Source: JACVRW01 sp035650215 | Lineage (GTDB): Bacteria > Actinomycetota > Thermoleophilia > Solirubrobacterales > Thermoleophilaceae | Assembly: GCA_035650215.1 (NCBI GenBank) | Contig: DASRIC010000034.1 | Span: forward strand, 1-46,568 | DNA length: 46,568 nt | Reading direction: 5' to 3' | Program-made: the position numbers and the translations under genes | In this document: one piece after another, positions 28,155 through 36,179 of the stretch | Position numbering within the stretch: the stretch's first letter is position 1 | Layout of the letters: each line of letters opens with the position of its first letter | Notes under the pieces: model-generated | What the model was told of the DNA's origin: nothing | Databases searched by the model: none | What the model saw: the letters and a program-made list of their open reading frames with translations, nothing else

Positions 28155-29384
28155 ATGCTCACGGTTGCTTTTCCGCGCAGGACATGGGCCCTGGTCGGGA
28201 CGCTGGCGGCGGTGGCGTGTGTACTGGCGGCCGCGCCCGCCGTGCTCGGTGATGCGGGGGCGAGCCCCGGCAAGGACGGCCTGGCGGCCCGGCTGATCCG
28301 ACTCGATCCGGGCGCGCGGCTCGGTGGTAACACGCAGGTCGCCACTGCCCGGCGGGCCCGCTTGTCGGGGGTGCGCGGTCGCGTGAACTTCATGATTGGC
28401 CTGGCGCCCGGGCAGCGGATCGTGGGCGGCGAGGGCCACGACCAGCTCGGCGCCCACGGGGCCCCGGGCGCCCGCATCCACGGCGGCCGCGGCCCTGACC
28501 TCATCCATGGCGGTGCCGGCCATCAGCGGCTCCGTGGCGGTGCCGGCCACGACCGCATCCACGGCGGCCACGGGCACGACCGCGTCTGGGGTGGCCACGG
28601 CCACGACCGCATCCACGGCGGCCACGGCCACGACCGCATCTGGGGTGGCGCCGGCAACGACCGTATCCACGGCGGCGCCGGCCGCGATCAGCTCGACGGC
28701 GGCTCCGGCCGCAATCGGCTCGTCGACAGGCAGGGCGCCACGGTCGTGGTCGCCGGGCTGGGAAGGAACCACGTCGACGTGGCCGACAGCGGCAGCGACC
28801 GCGTGCTGTGCGTGGCCGGCTCGATCAACCGGATCGTCGTCGACCGGAGCGATCGGCTCGACTCCCGCTGCTACGGTGCCGCCTCGACCGTACACTTCCG
28901 GCGGCCCTCGAACGGAGCGCCCACGCCCGACTCGCCGGCGGTCCACGCCGCGCAGTCGATCAACGGCGACGGCAGCAGCGGCAACCCCTACGTCGCCGAG
29001 TGCACAGACCCGCAGAACGTCGTCTGCACCACGCCGTTTTTCCTGCCGCGCAGCCTAACCGGGTTGTGGGTAAACGAGTACGTGCCCGCCTACCAATGCC
29101 CTTCGTCTCACCCCTACCTGTATGACGAGAGCTATGCGCCCGCGGGAACCAAGCTGCTTCAGGGTATCGGGGTCCTGGGGTTGGGGCCGATCGGCGTGTC
29201 GATCACGGGGCTCAAGACGAAGCGCGTGACCGTCGGCTTCGTCACGAGCATCTACCTGATCGGCTCCGACACCGGCTGGCCCAACTCGAGTGCGACGAAC
29301 TGGACAACCGGCACGAACTCGTACCGGGTACAGCTCCACTGCACGAGCGACACCGACTACGCCGTCTTTCTCGGCTACGTGTAA
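28155..29384 (+). CDS. Secreted histidine-rich RTX-like repeat protein
   Basis: A 409-residue exported protein. The signal peptide is about residues 8-32 (RRTWALVGTLAAVACVLAA). Residues 91-195 hold about ten nonapeptide units related to the RTX calcium-binding repeat GGxGxDxIx. In the middle units Asn is replaced by His, giving GGHGHDRIH and GGHGHDRVW; flanking units are the ordinary GGAGNDRIH. RTX units fold as a calcium-binding beta-roll; the His variants could bind other metals (inference). A separate C-terminal domain (about 270-409) has several cysteines and an aromatic end (DYAVFLGYV) and is not recognised. It follows the DUF4331 gene closely. Confidence 0.82.
   Translation: MLTVAFPRRTWALVGTLAAVACVLAAAPAVLGDAGASPGKDGLAARLIRLDPGARLGGNTQVATARRARLSGVRGRVNFMIGLAPGQRIVGGEGHDQLGAHGAPGARIHGGRGPDLIHGGAGHQRLRGGAGHDRIHGGHGHDRVWGGHGHDRIHGGHGHDRIWGGAGNDRIHGGAGRDQLDGGSGRNRLVDRQGATVVVAGLGRNHVDVADSGSDRVLCVAGSINRIVVDRSDRLDSRCYGAASTVHFRRPSNGAPTPDSPAVHAAQSINGDGSSGNPYVAECTDPQNVVCTTPFFLPRSLTGLWVNEYVPAYQCPSSHPYLYDESYAPAGTKLLQGIGVLGLGPIGVSITGLKTKRVTVGFVTSIYLIGSDTGWPNSSATNWTTGTNSYRVQLHCTSDTDYAVFLGYV
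28548..28655 (+). repeat. Two 54-bp tandem repeats within the RTX-like gene
   Basis: Units 28548-28601 and 28602-28655 are nearly identical and each encodes two 9-residue blocks (HDRIHGGHGHDRVWGGHG and its copy). The near identity at DNA level suggests recent duplication within the beta-roll. Confidence 0.75.
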
Positions 29385-29420
29385 CCCCAGACGGTGCCAA
29401 GCTGTCTTTCCGTATGGAAG

Positions 29421-29478
29421 GGAGAACCGCCCCGTCTGCCAGTCCCCGGTGAGGTCCGTGGCGGCGGTGCGGTTCTCC
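29421..29478 (+). terminator. Long-loop inverted repeat after the RTX-like gene
   Basis: GGAGAACCGC (29421-29430) and GCGGTTCTCC (29469-29478) are perfect complements, 38 bases apart, starting 36 bases past the RTX-like stop. It may be a terminator or an RNA structure; the long loop leaves this uncertain. Confidence 0.35.
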
Positions 29479-29508
29479 AGTTATCGGCATACCCGGCGCT
29501 CCGGAGCG

Positions 29509-29533
29509 AAAAAGAGCCTCCTGGGCCAGGAGG
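29509..29533 (-). terminator. Intrinsic terminator of the 29548-30063 gene
   Basis: On the minus strand an 8-bp stem CCTCCTGG/CCAGGAGG with a one-base centre (in RNA the loop would open further) is followed by CTCTTTTTC. It lies 14 bases past the gene's stop and is the clearest T-tract terminator in the window. Confidence 0.6.
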
Positions 29534-29547
29534 GCGGACGACCGTCT

Positions 29548-30063
29548 CTAGGGGGCCGACTTCGCGGTCCCGCACGCCACCGTCATCTCGACGAACACCG
29601 TGCCGCCCGTGTGGTTGACGATGTGAGCCGCCATGCCACTCGGGCCCGGGGCTCGGGGGTCCTCGAAGTCCTGCGAGATCAGGACCTGGTTCGTCACGTC
29701 GCTCCCCGGACCGGGGTACGTGGTGGCGACCGTGACACCCCCGGCCGCCAGCGTGCCGGGCGGGCAGGGAGAACCGAGGTCCGCGCTGTGGACTGTTGTG
29801 TCAGCCCCGTTTGGGACAAGATGGTCCGCAACGGGACTGTCGGCGGCGCCGTAGACGATGAACGCGTCCTGGCCGGCTACGTCCCTCGCTCGCACGGTGT
29901 TGTTGCGGATGTCGGCGCTACGGATGCTGTTGTTCTTGATCTCGCGGCTGTCGATCGACCCGGTGGCGAGCCCGTACGACGTCCCGCCGAGAGCGACGAA
30001 CAGCGCGATGTAGGCAACGACGGTGCCGTGGCCCGGGCGATAGGAGCGGAGCTTGGAGAGCAT
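29548..30063 (-). CDS. Membrane-anchored or secreted protein with IKNNSI-type repeats
   Basis: A 171-residue protein with an N-terminal helix GTVVAYIALFVALGGTSYG (about 12-30) that may be a signal anchor. The repeat-like stretch SIDSREIKNNSIRSADIRNN and TVRARDVAG follows. This combination (ALF.ALGG.SYA plus qIKNnSI.s.Dl.NnTV...D) is very common in Thermoleophilia surface proteins and is one reason for the taxonomic guess. The rest is a small beta-rich domain with two cysteines (SPCPPG, VACGT). ATG 30063 is chosen because the helix follows directly after a basic SKLRSYR. Function is unknown. Confidence 0.75.
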   Translation of the reverse strand: MLSKLRSYRPGHGTVVAYIALFVALGGTSYGLATGSIDSREIKNNSIRSADIRNNTVRARDVAGQDAFIVYGAADSPVADHLVPNGADTTVHSADLGSPCPPGTLAAGGVTVATTYPGPGSDVTNQVLISQDFEDPRAPGPSGMAAHIVNHTGGTVFVEMTVACGTAKSAP

Positions 30064-30140
30064 GGCAAGGGCCTTTCTCGCCGGGGAGACCCATTCTGGC
30101 GGCAGACCGTACCTCACCTGCGAAGCGACACGTCCGCCAT

Positions 30141-30434
30141 CCTGACGCGGAAGGCAAGAACGACTTGTTCACCAATCCCACGCTGAGCGAGATCGGCGCC
30201 GCGCATGGCAAGTCCGTGGCGCAGGTGGTCTTACGCTGGCTCACGCAGCGCGGGGTTGTCGTCATCCCGAAGTCCGTCCGGCTGGAGCGGATGCGCGAGA
30301 ACATCGACATCTTCGACTTCGTGCTCACCGGCGACCAGATGGCACGGATCGCGGCGCTCGACACCGGTGCCTCCTTGTTCTTCGACCACCGGGACCCCGC
30401 CATGGTCAGCTGGCTCAACAGCCGCGCCGACTGA
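30141..30434 (+). pseudogene. 3' remnant of an aldo/keto reductase gene
   Basis: The open frame encodes AEGKNDLFTNPTLSEIGAAH, GKSVAQVVLRWLTQRGVVVI, PKSVRLERMRENIDIFDFVL and a normal C-terminus. That is the last third of a 2,5-diketogluconate-reductase-type AKR, including the NADPH-binding IPKS...RM.EN motif. The front two thirds, with catalytic Tyr and Lys, is absent; before about 30141 the similarity ends. A TTG at 30165 could start a 89-residue peptide, but it would lack the active site. Confidence 0.7.
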
Positions 30435-30503
30435 CGAAAAGGAGAGACCTGCCCAGCTTCGTCCGACGGCGAATGCGATGAATCCTCGCGTGCAGGTGGT
30501 CAC

Positions 30504-31097
30504 TTACGCGAGTCGTGGACCGCCAATGTGGGCTCGAGAGATCTCCTCGTGCCACTGCTGCGTGGTGAGGACGCGCGCACTCATGTTGCGGCTCATCATC
30601 CTCAGGGCGGCCTCGCCGAGCTCCCGGTCAAGCGCGATCACCGCATCGCGTAGCACGGTGATCGCGTAGTGGCGCACGTGGGCGTCGAGGGCCGTGTAGA
30701 GAATGCACTGCTCGGTGACTTGGCCCGCCAGCGCGATCTCTCCGATCTGTTTCTCGTGCAGCAGGTGGGCGAGCGGGGTGCCGTAGAACGCGGAGTGCTG
30801 GCCCTTATGCATGAAGGCGTCGCTTGGCCGCGGCAGCAGTGGCGTCACGAGATCAGGGCGGCGGCCGTTCAAGGCGCGCTCGCAGAGCTGTTCGCGAGAG
30901 CAGCTCCAGAGCCCGTGGACGTCGTTCGCGTAGACGACGAGCACGCTGGCCGAATCGGCGGCGTCGCGGGCCTGGCGGATGTGGCGGGCGGGACGCTCGG
31001 CGTTGTCGAGCAGCTGCTCGGCGTCGGGGAACGAGTAGTCGCTGAGCATGTCGACGATCAGGAGGAGCGTGCGCTTGTTCTCGGCGGGCACAGCCAC
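30504..31097 (-). CDS. Isochorismatase-like cysteine hydrolase
   Basis: About 197 residues of the isochorismatase/nicotinamidase superfamily. The catalytic triad is visible as Asp in LLLIVDMLSDY, Lys in FMHKGQHSAFYGT and Cys in GQVTEQCILYTALDA. Members hydrolyse amides such as nicotinamide, ureidoacrylate or N-carbamoyl compounds; the specific substrate is not clear. The start is uncertain: GTG 31097, just before the core, or GTG 31163. The longer form would begin 10 bases after the DedA stop. It may be cotranscribed with DedA and the UPF0104-type gene. Confidence 0.85.
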   Translation of the reverse strand: MAVPAENKRTLLLIVDMLSDYSFPDAEQLLDNAERPARHIRQARDAADSASVLVVYANDVHGLWSCSREQLCERALNGRRPDLVTPLLPRPSDAFMHKGQHSAFYGTPLAHLLHEKQIGEIALAGQVTEQCILYTALDAHVRHYAITVLRDAVIALDRELGEAALRMMSRNMSARVLTTQQWHEEISRAHIGGPRLA

Positions 31098-31172
31098 GTC
31101 CGTTACCCGTTCCGGAGCGGGCGAAGCCAAGCGACGGCTGCGGGAACCAACGTGTCCGGGCACGTCAGATGG

Positions 31173-31919
31173 TCAGCCGCCGGCCCGGGCGAGGCGCGAG
31201 CGCCGAAGCTGGCGCCAGGCCAGCATCGCGGCCGCCAGCACGGCGACCGCGAGGGCGCCGTGGGTCAGGGCGTCGGCGGCCGCCCCGAAGGAGTGGTGGA
31301 AGGCGTACCCGATCAGTGTGAAGGTCGTTGCCCAGACGGCGGTGCCGAGCAGGCTCCACGGCAGGAAGACGCGCAGGCTCATGTCGGAGGCGCCGGCCAG
31401 AAAGGGGGCGACGGCGCGCACGATGCCGATGAACCGTCCGGCCAGGATCGCCTTGGGGCCGTGGCGTTCGAAGAAGCCTTCCACGCGCTCAAGGCGCGTA
31501 GCGGTCGCCCCGAGCCGGGGGCCGTGCGTGAGCAGGAAGCGGCGGCCCAGTCGCTTGCCGAGCCAGAAGCTCGCCAGATCCCCGAGCGCGGCGGCAAGCC
31601 AGGCCAGTGGGAGGATCGCGGCGAGACTGACCTCGCCCTCGGCGGCGACGACGCCTCCGAGGACGATGGCGGTCTCGCCGGGAGCGACGAGCCCGACGAA
31701 GGCGCCAGTCTCGAGGAAGGCTAGGCCTGCGACGAGGCCGTAGGTCCAGGTGCCGAGGGTGTTCGACAGGTCGGTCAGCGCCGCCTCGAGATCGGGAGGC
31801 TGCACGAGTCCTGCCGTGACCGCCGCGAACACCGTCGCGGCAGCCACCAGGGCGGCTATCAGCGCGCCGCGCGCGGGCCGGGCGAGCGGTTGCGCCGAGG
31901 TAGCGGAGACCAGGTTCAT
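31173..31919 (-). CDS. DedA-family membrane protein
   Basis: A 248-residue DedA/SNARE-associated membrane protein. Key family stretches are GLAFLETGAFVGLVAPGETA, LGDLASFWLGKRLGRRF, and GRFIGIVRAVAPFLAGASDM with the conserved Arg. Several DedA proteins flip undecaprenyl phosphate or phospholipids across the membrane. The ATG at 31919 overlaps the stop of the UPF0104-type gene upstream (ATGA), so the two are translated together. This supports a shared role in moving lipid-linked intermediates (inference). Confidence 0.9.
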   Translation of the reverse strand: MNLVSATSAQPLARPARGALIAALVAAATVFAAVTAGLVQPPDLEAALTDLSNTLGTWTYGLVAGLAFLETGAFVGLVAPGETAIVLGGVVAAEGEVSLAAILPLAWLAAALGDLASFWLGKRLGRRFLLTHGPRLGATATRLERVEGFFERHGPKAILAGRFIGIVRAVAPFLAGASDMSLRVFLPWSLLGTAVWATTFTLIGYAFHHSFGAAADALTHGALAVAVLAAAMLAWRQLRRSRLARAGG

Positions 31920-33100
31920 GCCGGCACCTGGACGATGGGCTGTTGGCGAGGCCAGACTCGACCGTGGAGGGGCTCGAGCGGTCGCGTGCGGACCGGCGGC
32001 GCGGCTGGCACCGGCACCGCCGCAGTGTCCTCCTCCGCCCAGCGGGCGAAGGTCCGGCGTAGGCCGGCGAGAGCGACCAGGCCGAGCGGCGCGGGCAGCC
32101 AGATGGCCACGGAGCGGTAGGCGAGCACCGAGGCGAGCGCGAGGTCGGCCTCGACGCCGAAGGCGAGCAGCACGCCGACCATGCCGCCGCTCACGGCCCC
32201 GGGAACGGGGAGTGTGTTGGCGACCTGACCGACGAAGTACGCGAGCACGATCACGGCAAGCGGAGGAGGCCCGCCAAGCGCCTGCAGCATCGCCCACAGC
32301 ACGGCCGCGTCGAAGGCCCACCAAGCGATCGCTCCGAGGAGGCGCACGTCGCCGGATCGCACGAGCGTGATCGCGTCCCGCACCGCCTCGCTCACGGTGG
32401 CGGGGACGGTCTGCAGCGCGGCTCGGCCCCGGGCCAGGCGCGACGCGCCGCTAGCCGCGCCCGCGGCGAGGCCGTCCCCGCCGGGCCGGAGGGCGGCAAG
32501 CGCCAGCGCGCCGGCGATGACGACCATGGCTGCGATCGCGGGCGCCGCGGTCAGCACGAGCGGGCCCCCGCCGGGGGCGAGCCCGACGGCGAGCAGTCCG
32601 CCGGCCACCGCGATCGCCGCCAGGAAGACGGAGTAGAGCACGACGAGGAAGGCGAGCAGCGTGCGCGTCGCGGCGCGGACGCCGAGGCCAGCGCGCCGGA
32701 AGGCCCAGATTGTCAGGGCCGCGCCTCCGACGCCACCCGTCGGCAGCAGGCGCGTGGCCGCGGCGCCACCGAAGGAGATCTCGGCGCTCGCGCGGAGTCC
32801 CAGCCGCCGGCTGGTGCGGCGGCCGACCAGCCACAGCAGCGCCACGTACCCGGCGAACGAGAACAGCTCGAAGGCGGCGGCCGCGCCGATCCAGCGCGGA
32901 TCGGCGTCAAGAACGCGCCCCAGGGCGTCGGCGAAGGCCTGTACTGGGCCGCCTCCCACGACGATCGCCACGGCCGCCACGAGGGCGAGCGCGGCGGGCA
33001 GGGCGGCACGGCGGGCCAGGAGGCGGACCTCGAGGGCTGGGAGCGCGCCCTCGGCTGCGGTGTCGCCCGCCGGAAGCACTGAGGTGTGGCTGGATTGCAT
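31916..33100 (-). CDS. UPF0104/LPG-synthase transmembrane-domain (flippase-like) protein
   Basis: A 394-residue integral membrane protein with about eight helices, of the lysylphosphatidylglycerol synthetase TM-domain / AglD-like family. Typical motifs are ATRLLPTGGVGGAALTIWAF (about 110-130) and VGQVANTLPVPGAVSGGMVG (about 290-310). Members flip or modify lipid carriers; no synthase or acyltransferase domain is attached. Residues past 350 are a proline-rich cytoplasmic tail. The start at ATG 33100 follows GGAAGG and AGGA. It is the first gene of a likely operon with DedA. Confidence 0.88.
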   Translation of the reverse strand: MQSSHTSVLPAGDTAAEGALPALEVRLLARRAALPAALALVAAVAIVVGGGPVQAFADALGRVLDADPRWIGAAAAFELFSFAGYVALLWLVGRRTSRRLGLRASAEISFGGAAATRLLPTGGVGGAALTIWAFRRAGLGVRAATRTLLAFLVVLYSVFLAAIAVAGGLLAVGLAPGGGPLVLTAAPAIAAMVVIAGALALAALRPGGDGLAAGAASGASRLARGRAALQTVPATVSEAVRDAITLVRSGDVRLLGAIAWWAFDAAVLWAMLQALGGPPPLAVIVLAYFVGQVANTLPVPGAVSGGMVGVLLAFGVEADLALASVLAYRSVAIWLPAPLGLVALAGLRRTFARWAEEDTAAVPVPAAPPVRTRPLEPLHGRVWPRQQPIVQVPA

Positions 33101-33145
33101 TCCTGCAGCCTTCCGTTGAAGCGCGCGCGACACATCGGGGCGGCA

Positions 33146-33171
33146 CCCTGAACCAGCACCCTGGTTCAGGG
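33146..33171 (-). terminator. Hairpin terminator after the PspC gene
   Basis: Perfect 11-bp stem CCCTGAACCAG (33146-33156) and CTGGTTCAGGG (33161-33171) with a 4-base loop, 13 bases past the PspC stop. No T-tract. Confidence 0.65.
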
Positions 33172-33183
33172 CCCGCCAGCCGG

Positions 33184-33432
33184 CTAGGAGTCGCGCGGCA
33201 TCAGCACCCACAGAGCGATGTACGGCAGCGGCGACAGGAACAGCACGGACGCGAGGGTGAGCAGCCGCATGACGAGCAGGTTGACGCCCCAGCGTCTCGC
33301 GAGGCCGGCACTGACGCCGCTCAACAGTCGATTCTCCCGGGGACGAGTGAGGCCCCTCTCGGCGAACCAGCGGCGCGCTCCTGCGAGCGACGCGTCGGAG
33401 GCGGGGGCGGGGCTGGCGGTGGTTGCGTTCAT
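33184..33432 (-). CDS. PspC-domain membrane protein
   Basis: An 82-residue protein with one PspC domain at residues 33-80 (ENRLLSGVSAGLARRWGVN, then LLVMRLLTLASVLFLSPLPY and IALWVLMPRD). PspC domains act in envelope-stress signalling, often with a kinase or PspA; no such partner is adjacent. The N-terminal 30 residues are Ala/Ser/Arg-rich and presumably cytoplasmic. AGGAGAG precedes ATG 33432. From 33433 to 33700 no convincing gene is seen. Confidence 0.85.
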   Translation of the reverse strand: MNATTASPAPASDASLAGARRWFAERGLTRPRENRLLSGVSAGLARRWGVNLLVMRLLTLASVLFLSPLPYIALWVLMPRDS

Positions 33433-33700
33433 TGGTCTCTCCTGAGGGCAAAGGCGCCCAGTTCGTTTGCGATAGGACCAGCATGCCGTCTCGGTGCTCC
33501 GCCGGACATGGTGCGACCAGGGGTGTCGAGGTGCGGGTAACCGCCCGAAGTGACGAGGAGCGCGATCACGAGGTCTCCGCGTCTGGCGAGCGCTACGACG
33601 GTCGCCGGGCGTTCCGCAGGTTTGGCTTGCCGATTGTCGCTGTCGCCGACGATCGAGTTAGCCGCACAACCCGCGTGCCTGCCGAGTACGACTCAGGTCA

Positions 33701-34183
33701 CTAGTCGCAGTCGACCGGCCCGTACGCGTCGCGAAACGACTTGGCGAGCTCATCGAGCGCGGACCCTGCACGCGCGCCGGCTTCCTCCCCGCTCGTAGTA
33801 CCCGAGACGAAGTCTCGAGCTGTTGCCTCGAGCTCAGAGCGGAAGCGCTCTCCTGCCTGCTCGACCTCCTGGCGCCGTTCGGGCTCGAGGTCCCCTTGCT
33901 CGGCGGCGATCGTCTCGAGGTCATCCCGGATCGCCTTGAGGTTGTTCGTCACCTGCTCGATGCTCGCGGTCGTAATGGTGAGCCCGGCGAGGTCGTCCAC
34001 TCGCCTCTCGATGTCGGCGCGCGCGTCGCAGACCTCGTTCTGCGCCTTTTCCTCCTCGGATTCCCCGCAGGCGACCATCAGCGCGGCCGACCCAAGCAAG
34101 GCGGCGACGACCGGTACCACCCGGACTCTTGTCGATCGACCGGAGAGCAAGCGCCAAGCGTGACAGCCTCGACCGGACGCCAC
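33701..34183 (-). CDS. Small lipoprotein, helical
   Basis: A 160-residue protein with a lipoprotein signal: basic RSTRVRVV, hydrophobic VPVVAALLGSAALMVAC, then GESEEEK, so C39 would be lipidated. The mature part is charged, helical and coiled-coil-like (DLAGLTITTASIEQVTNNLK, ETIAAEQGDLEPERRQEVEQ) and ends with a cysteine at DCD; another lies at VCDAR, and these could form a disulfide. I recall similar small lipoproteins in actinobacteria but no function. The start may be GTG 34183, giving a long n-region, or GTG 34120. Confidence 0.7.
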   Translation of the reverse strand: MASGRGCHAWRLLSGRSTRVRVVPVVAALLGSAALMVACGESEEEKAQNEVCDARADIERRVDDLAGLTITTASIEQVTNNLKAIRDDLETIAAEQGDLEPERRQEVEQAGERFRSELEATARDFVSGTTSGEEAGARAGSALDELAKSFRDAYGPVDCD

Positions 34184-34368
34184 AAGGGTGCCCGGGTCAG
34201 CGGCGAAGGCTCAGTTCCCAGCGCACGCTCGCGACTCCCGGCCAATCAGGCGTTCGCGCTGCTGACCCATGGCGACGCGTTCCTGACCATCGCTTCGCCT
34301 GGCAGGAGCACTCTCGAGCGCCGTCGAGCTGGCGTCCGCTCGATCTCGCGCGCCTGGGAGCCGTACGG

Positions 34369-35427
34369 ATGCCGAACATCCGGCCACGGCCGGCGCTCAG
34401 GGGGCGGCGCCCGCCTACCCTGAGACGAGTGATCGAGCGCTTGGAGTCGGCATGGAGGAGCGCTCGGCATGCGCTCGACCTGGTGCTCGAGGAGGTGGTG
34501 ACGGTGGCCCCCGGCTGGCTGATCGCCGGGGTACTGCTCTACGTGTTACACCAGGTGGTCCGCACACGCGGCTGGTTCAACATCATCCGCGCGGCCTATC
34601 CGGCGGCGCGCGAGCTGCGGGCGCGGGACGTCACCTTCGCGTACCTCGCCGGGGCGGGACTCAACGGCGTAATGCCCGCCCGCGGCGGTGACCTGGCCAA
34701 GCTCTACCTCATCCGCCGTCGGGTGCCCGTCATGCGCGTGTCGACGCTGATCGCCACGTTCGTCCCCGAGACCCTGTTCGAGACGGCCGTCGGCGTCGCG
34801 CTCGTGATCTGGGCGTTGACCCAGGGTTTCCTTCCCGTGCCCACGACGCCGAGCGAGCTTCCGTCGGTCGATGTGTCGCTGGTCATCGCGCATCCGTTCG
34901 TCTCGACGGCAGCTGCCGCCGCGGCCGGCGCGGCGCTCGTCCTGCTCTTCCGCGCGCTGCGCAGCCGGGCGCGCGGTCTGTTCGAGCGCCTGCGCCAGGG
35001 CCTCGCCATTTTCGACCGCCCGCGCGACTTCGTCCGGGGCGTGGTCACCTGGCAGGCGCTTGCCCGGATGATCCGCCTCGCTTCGCTTGCCTGCTTGATG
35101 GCTGCGTTCGCGCTGCCGGTGACCGCGGCCACGGTGGTGCTCGTGATGGCAGCGCAAGGCGGCGGCCGGGTCATCCCGATCGCGCCCGCAAGCGCGGGCC
35201 TCCGCATCGCGATGCTCACGTATGGCTTCGTCGAGGTCACCGGGGAGGCGGTCGACATGGCGAGCATCACCGCGTTCACGGTCGGCGTCGGGGCCGTGCT
35301 GCTTGTCACCGGCCTCGCGATCTCAATCGCGATCCTCGGCCGTGAATTCGGCACTGCCGCCCCGCGCGCCATGCTGGAGCGCATGCGCAAGCAGCTCGGC
35401 GAAGCCGCACCCGAAGCCGCGCCGTAG
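34369..35427 (+). CDS. Second UPF0104/LPG-synthase TM-domain protein
   Basis: A 352-residue integral membrane protein of the same broad family as 31916-33100. It has the motif LAGAGLNGVMPARGGDLAKLYLIRRRVP (about residues 87-114; Asn-Pro-Arg-Gly signature) and VMAAQGGGRVIPIAPASAGLRIAML (about 256-280). About eight helices are predicted by eye. It probably moves or modifies a lipid carrier. Two starts are plausible: ATG 34369 with GGGAG 8 bases before it, and GTG 34429, which has TACCCT (34416-34421) 7 bases before it and would be leaderless. The longer form is listed. Its C-terminal tail is Ala/Pro-rich. Confidence 0.85.
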   Translation: MPNIRPRPALRGRRPPTLRRVIERLESAWRSARHALDLVLEEVVTVAPGWLIAGVLLYVLHQVVRTRGWFNIIRAAYPAARELRARDVTFAYLAGAGLNGVMPARGGDLAKLYLIRRRVPVMRVSTLIATFVPETLFETAVGVALVIWALTQGFLPVPTTPSELPSVDVSLVIAHPFVSTAAAAAAGAALVLLFRALRSRARGLFERLRQGLAIFDRPRDFVRGVVTWQALARMIRLASLACLMAAFALPVTAATVVLVMAAQGGGRVIPIAPASAGLRIAMLTYGFVEVTGEAVDMASITAFTVGVGAVLLVTGLAISIAILGREFGTAAPRAMLERMRKQLGEAAPEAAP

Positions 35428-35621
35428 GCCAGCGGACGGCATCTCGGAGCGGGCCGGCCGCCGTGTCGAACAGATGAGCGCCGCTCAGGACGGCTCGACG
35501 CGAGCCAGCCAGTGCTCCCAGCCACATCTCATGATCTCGACGTTCTCGTGCGACATCGCCCGCCCAGCATCCCGCTACCGCTTTTCGGTCGCTTGCCGAG
35601 GTCATGCGCGCGGGAGCGGCG

Positions 35622-35978
35622 TCAGTTCGGCCCGAAGCTGGCGAAGGCCTCATCCAAGCGGCCGAACGAATGGAAGCTGTGACTGAGGCCGGTGAGTACG
35701 AACACTCTCCATACCGCCGCATTGGGGCGGATCAGGGCGAGCCGGGCGTCGCGGGCGACCGTGTCACCCAGACCCTGAATAAGCACCCTGAGCATCGTCG
35801 AGTCCAGGAAGCTCACACCTCGGAGGTCGACGACTAGCTGTGGCCTGTCTGCATCGACCGCATCACCCAGCGCCAACTCGACCTGTGCGACGTTCGATCG
35901 GTCGAAGGCTCCGTCCAACGTGATGACCTCTGCGAGGTCGCCGGCTGGTTGGGAGCTACAGCACGCCTGATGGGACAT
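35622..35978 (-). CDS. STAS-domain anti-sigma-factor antagonist
   Basis: A 118-residue STAS protein. The core VITLDGAFDRSNVAQVELAL and DRPQLVVDLRGVSFLDSTML includes S60, in the position phosphorylated in SpoIIAA. Such antagonists bind an anti-sigma kinase and release a sigma factor. The N-terminus has an unusual CCSS pair (C6, C7). No anti-sigma kinase or sigma factor is adjacent. ATG 35978 has AAGGGG upstream; upstream residues in the open frame are not conserved-looking. The 35428-35621 gap shows no clear gene. Confidence 0.85.
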   Translation of the reverse strand: MSHQACCSSQPAGDLAEVITLDGAFDRSNVAQVELALGDAVDADRPQLVVDLRGVSFLDSTMLRVLIQGLGDTVARDARLALIRPNAAVWRVFVLTGLSHSFHSFGRLDEAFASFGPN

Positions 35979-36179
35979 GGATCGTCCCCTTCGCTGGCGC
36001 TTTGCTTTGGATCCGGGGAGGCTATGAAGCGCCTTACGTAACCGGCTCGGTTCCATTCAGCCTACTCCACGCAGCACCCGCACAACCGGAGACCGGCCCC
36101 GTTACCGTCGTGAGCCCCCGAGGCGCCTGCTGCTCGTCCACGGGAGCGCGGCGGCCGAGCCCAGGGTGCTCGAAGCCGC

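Noticed and set aside
28430..28710. CRISPR array or intergenic tandem repeat
   Set aside because: The repeats are in frame, 27/54 bp long, and encode RTX-like nonapeptides.
33423..33704. 93-codon plus-strand frame between PspC and the lipoprotein gene
   Set aside because: No protein-like pattern, no ribosome site, and composition like shadow frames.
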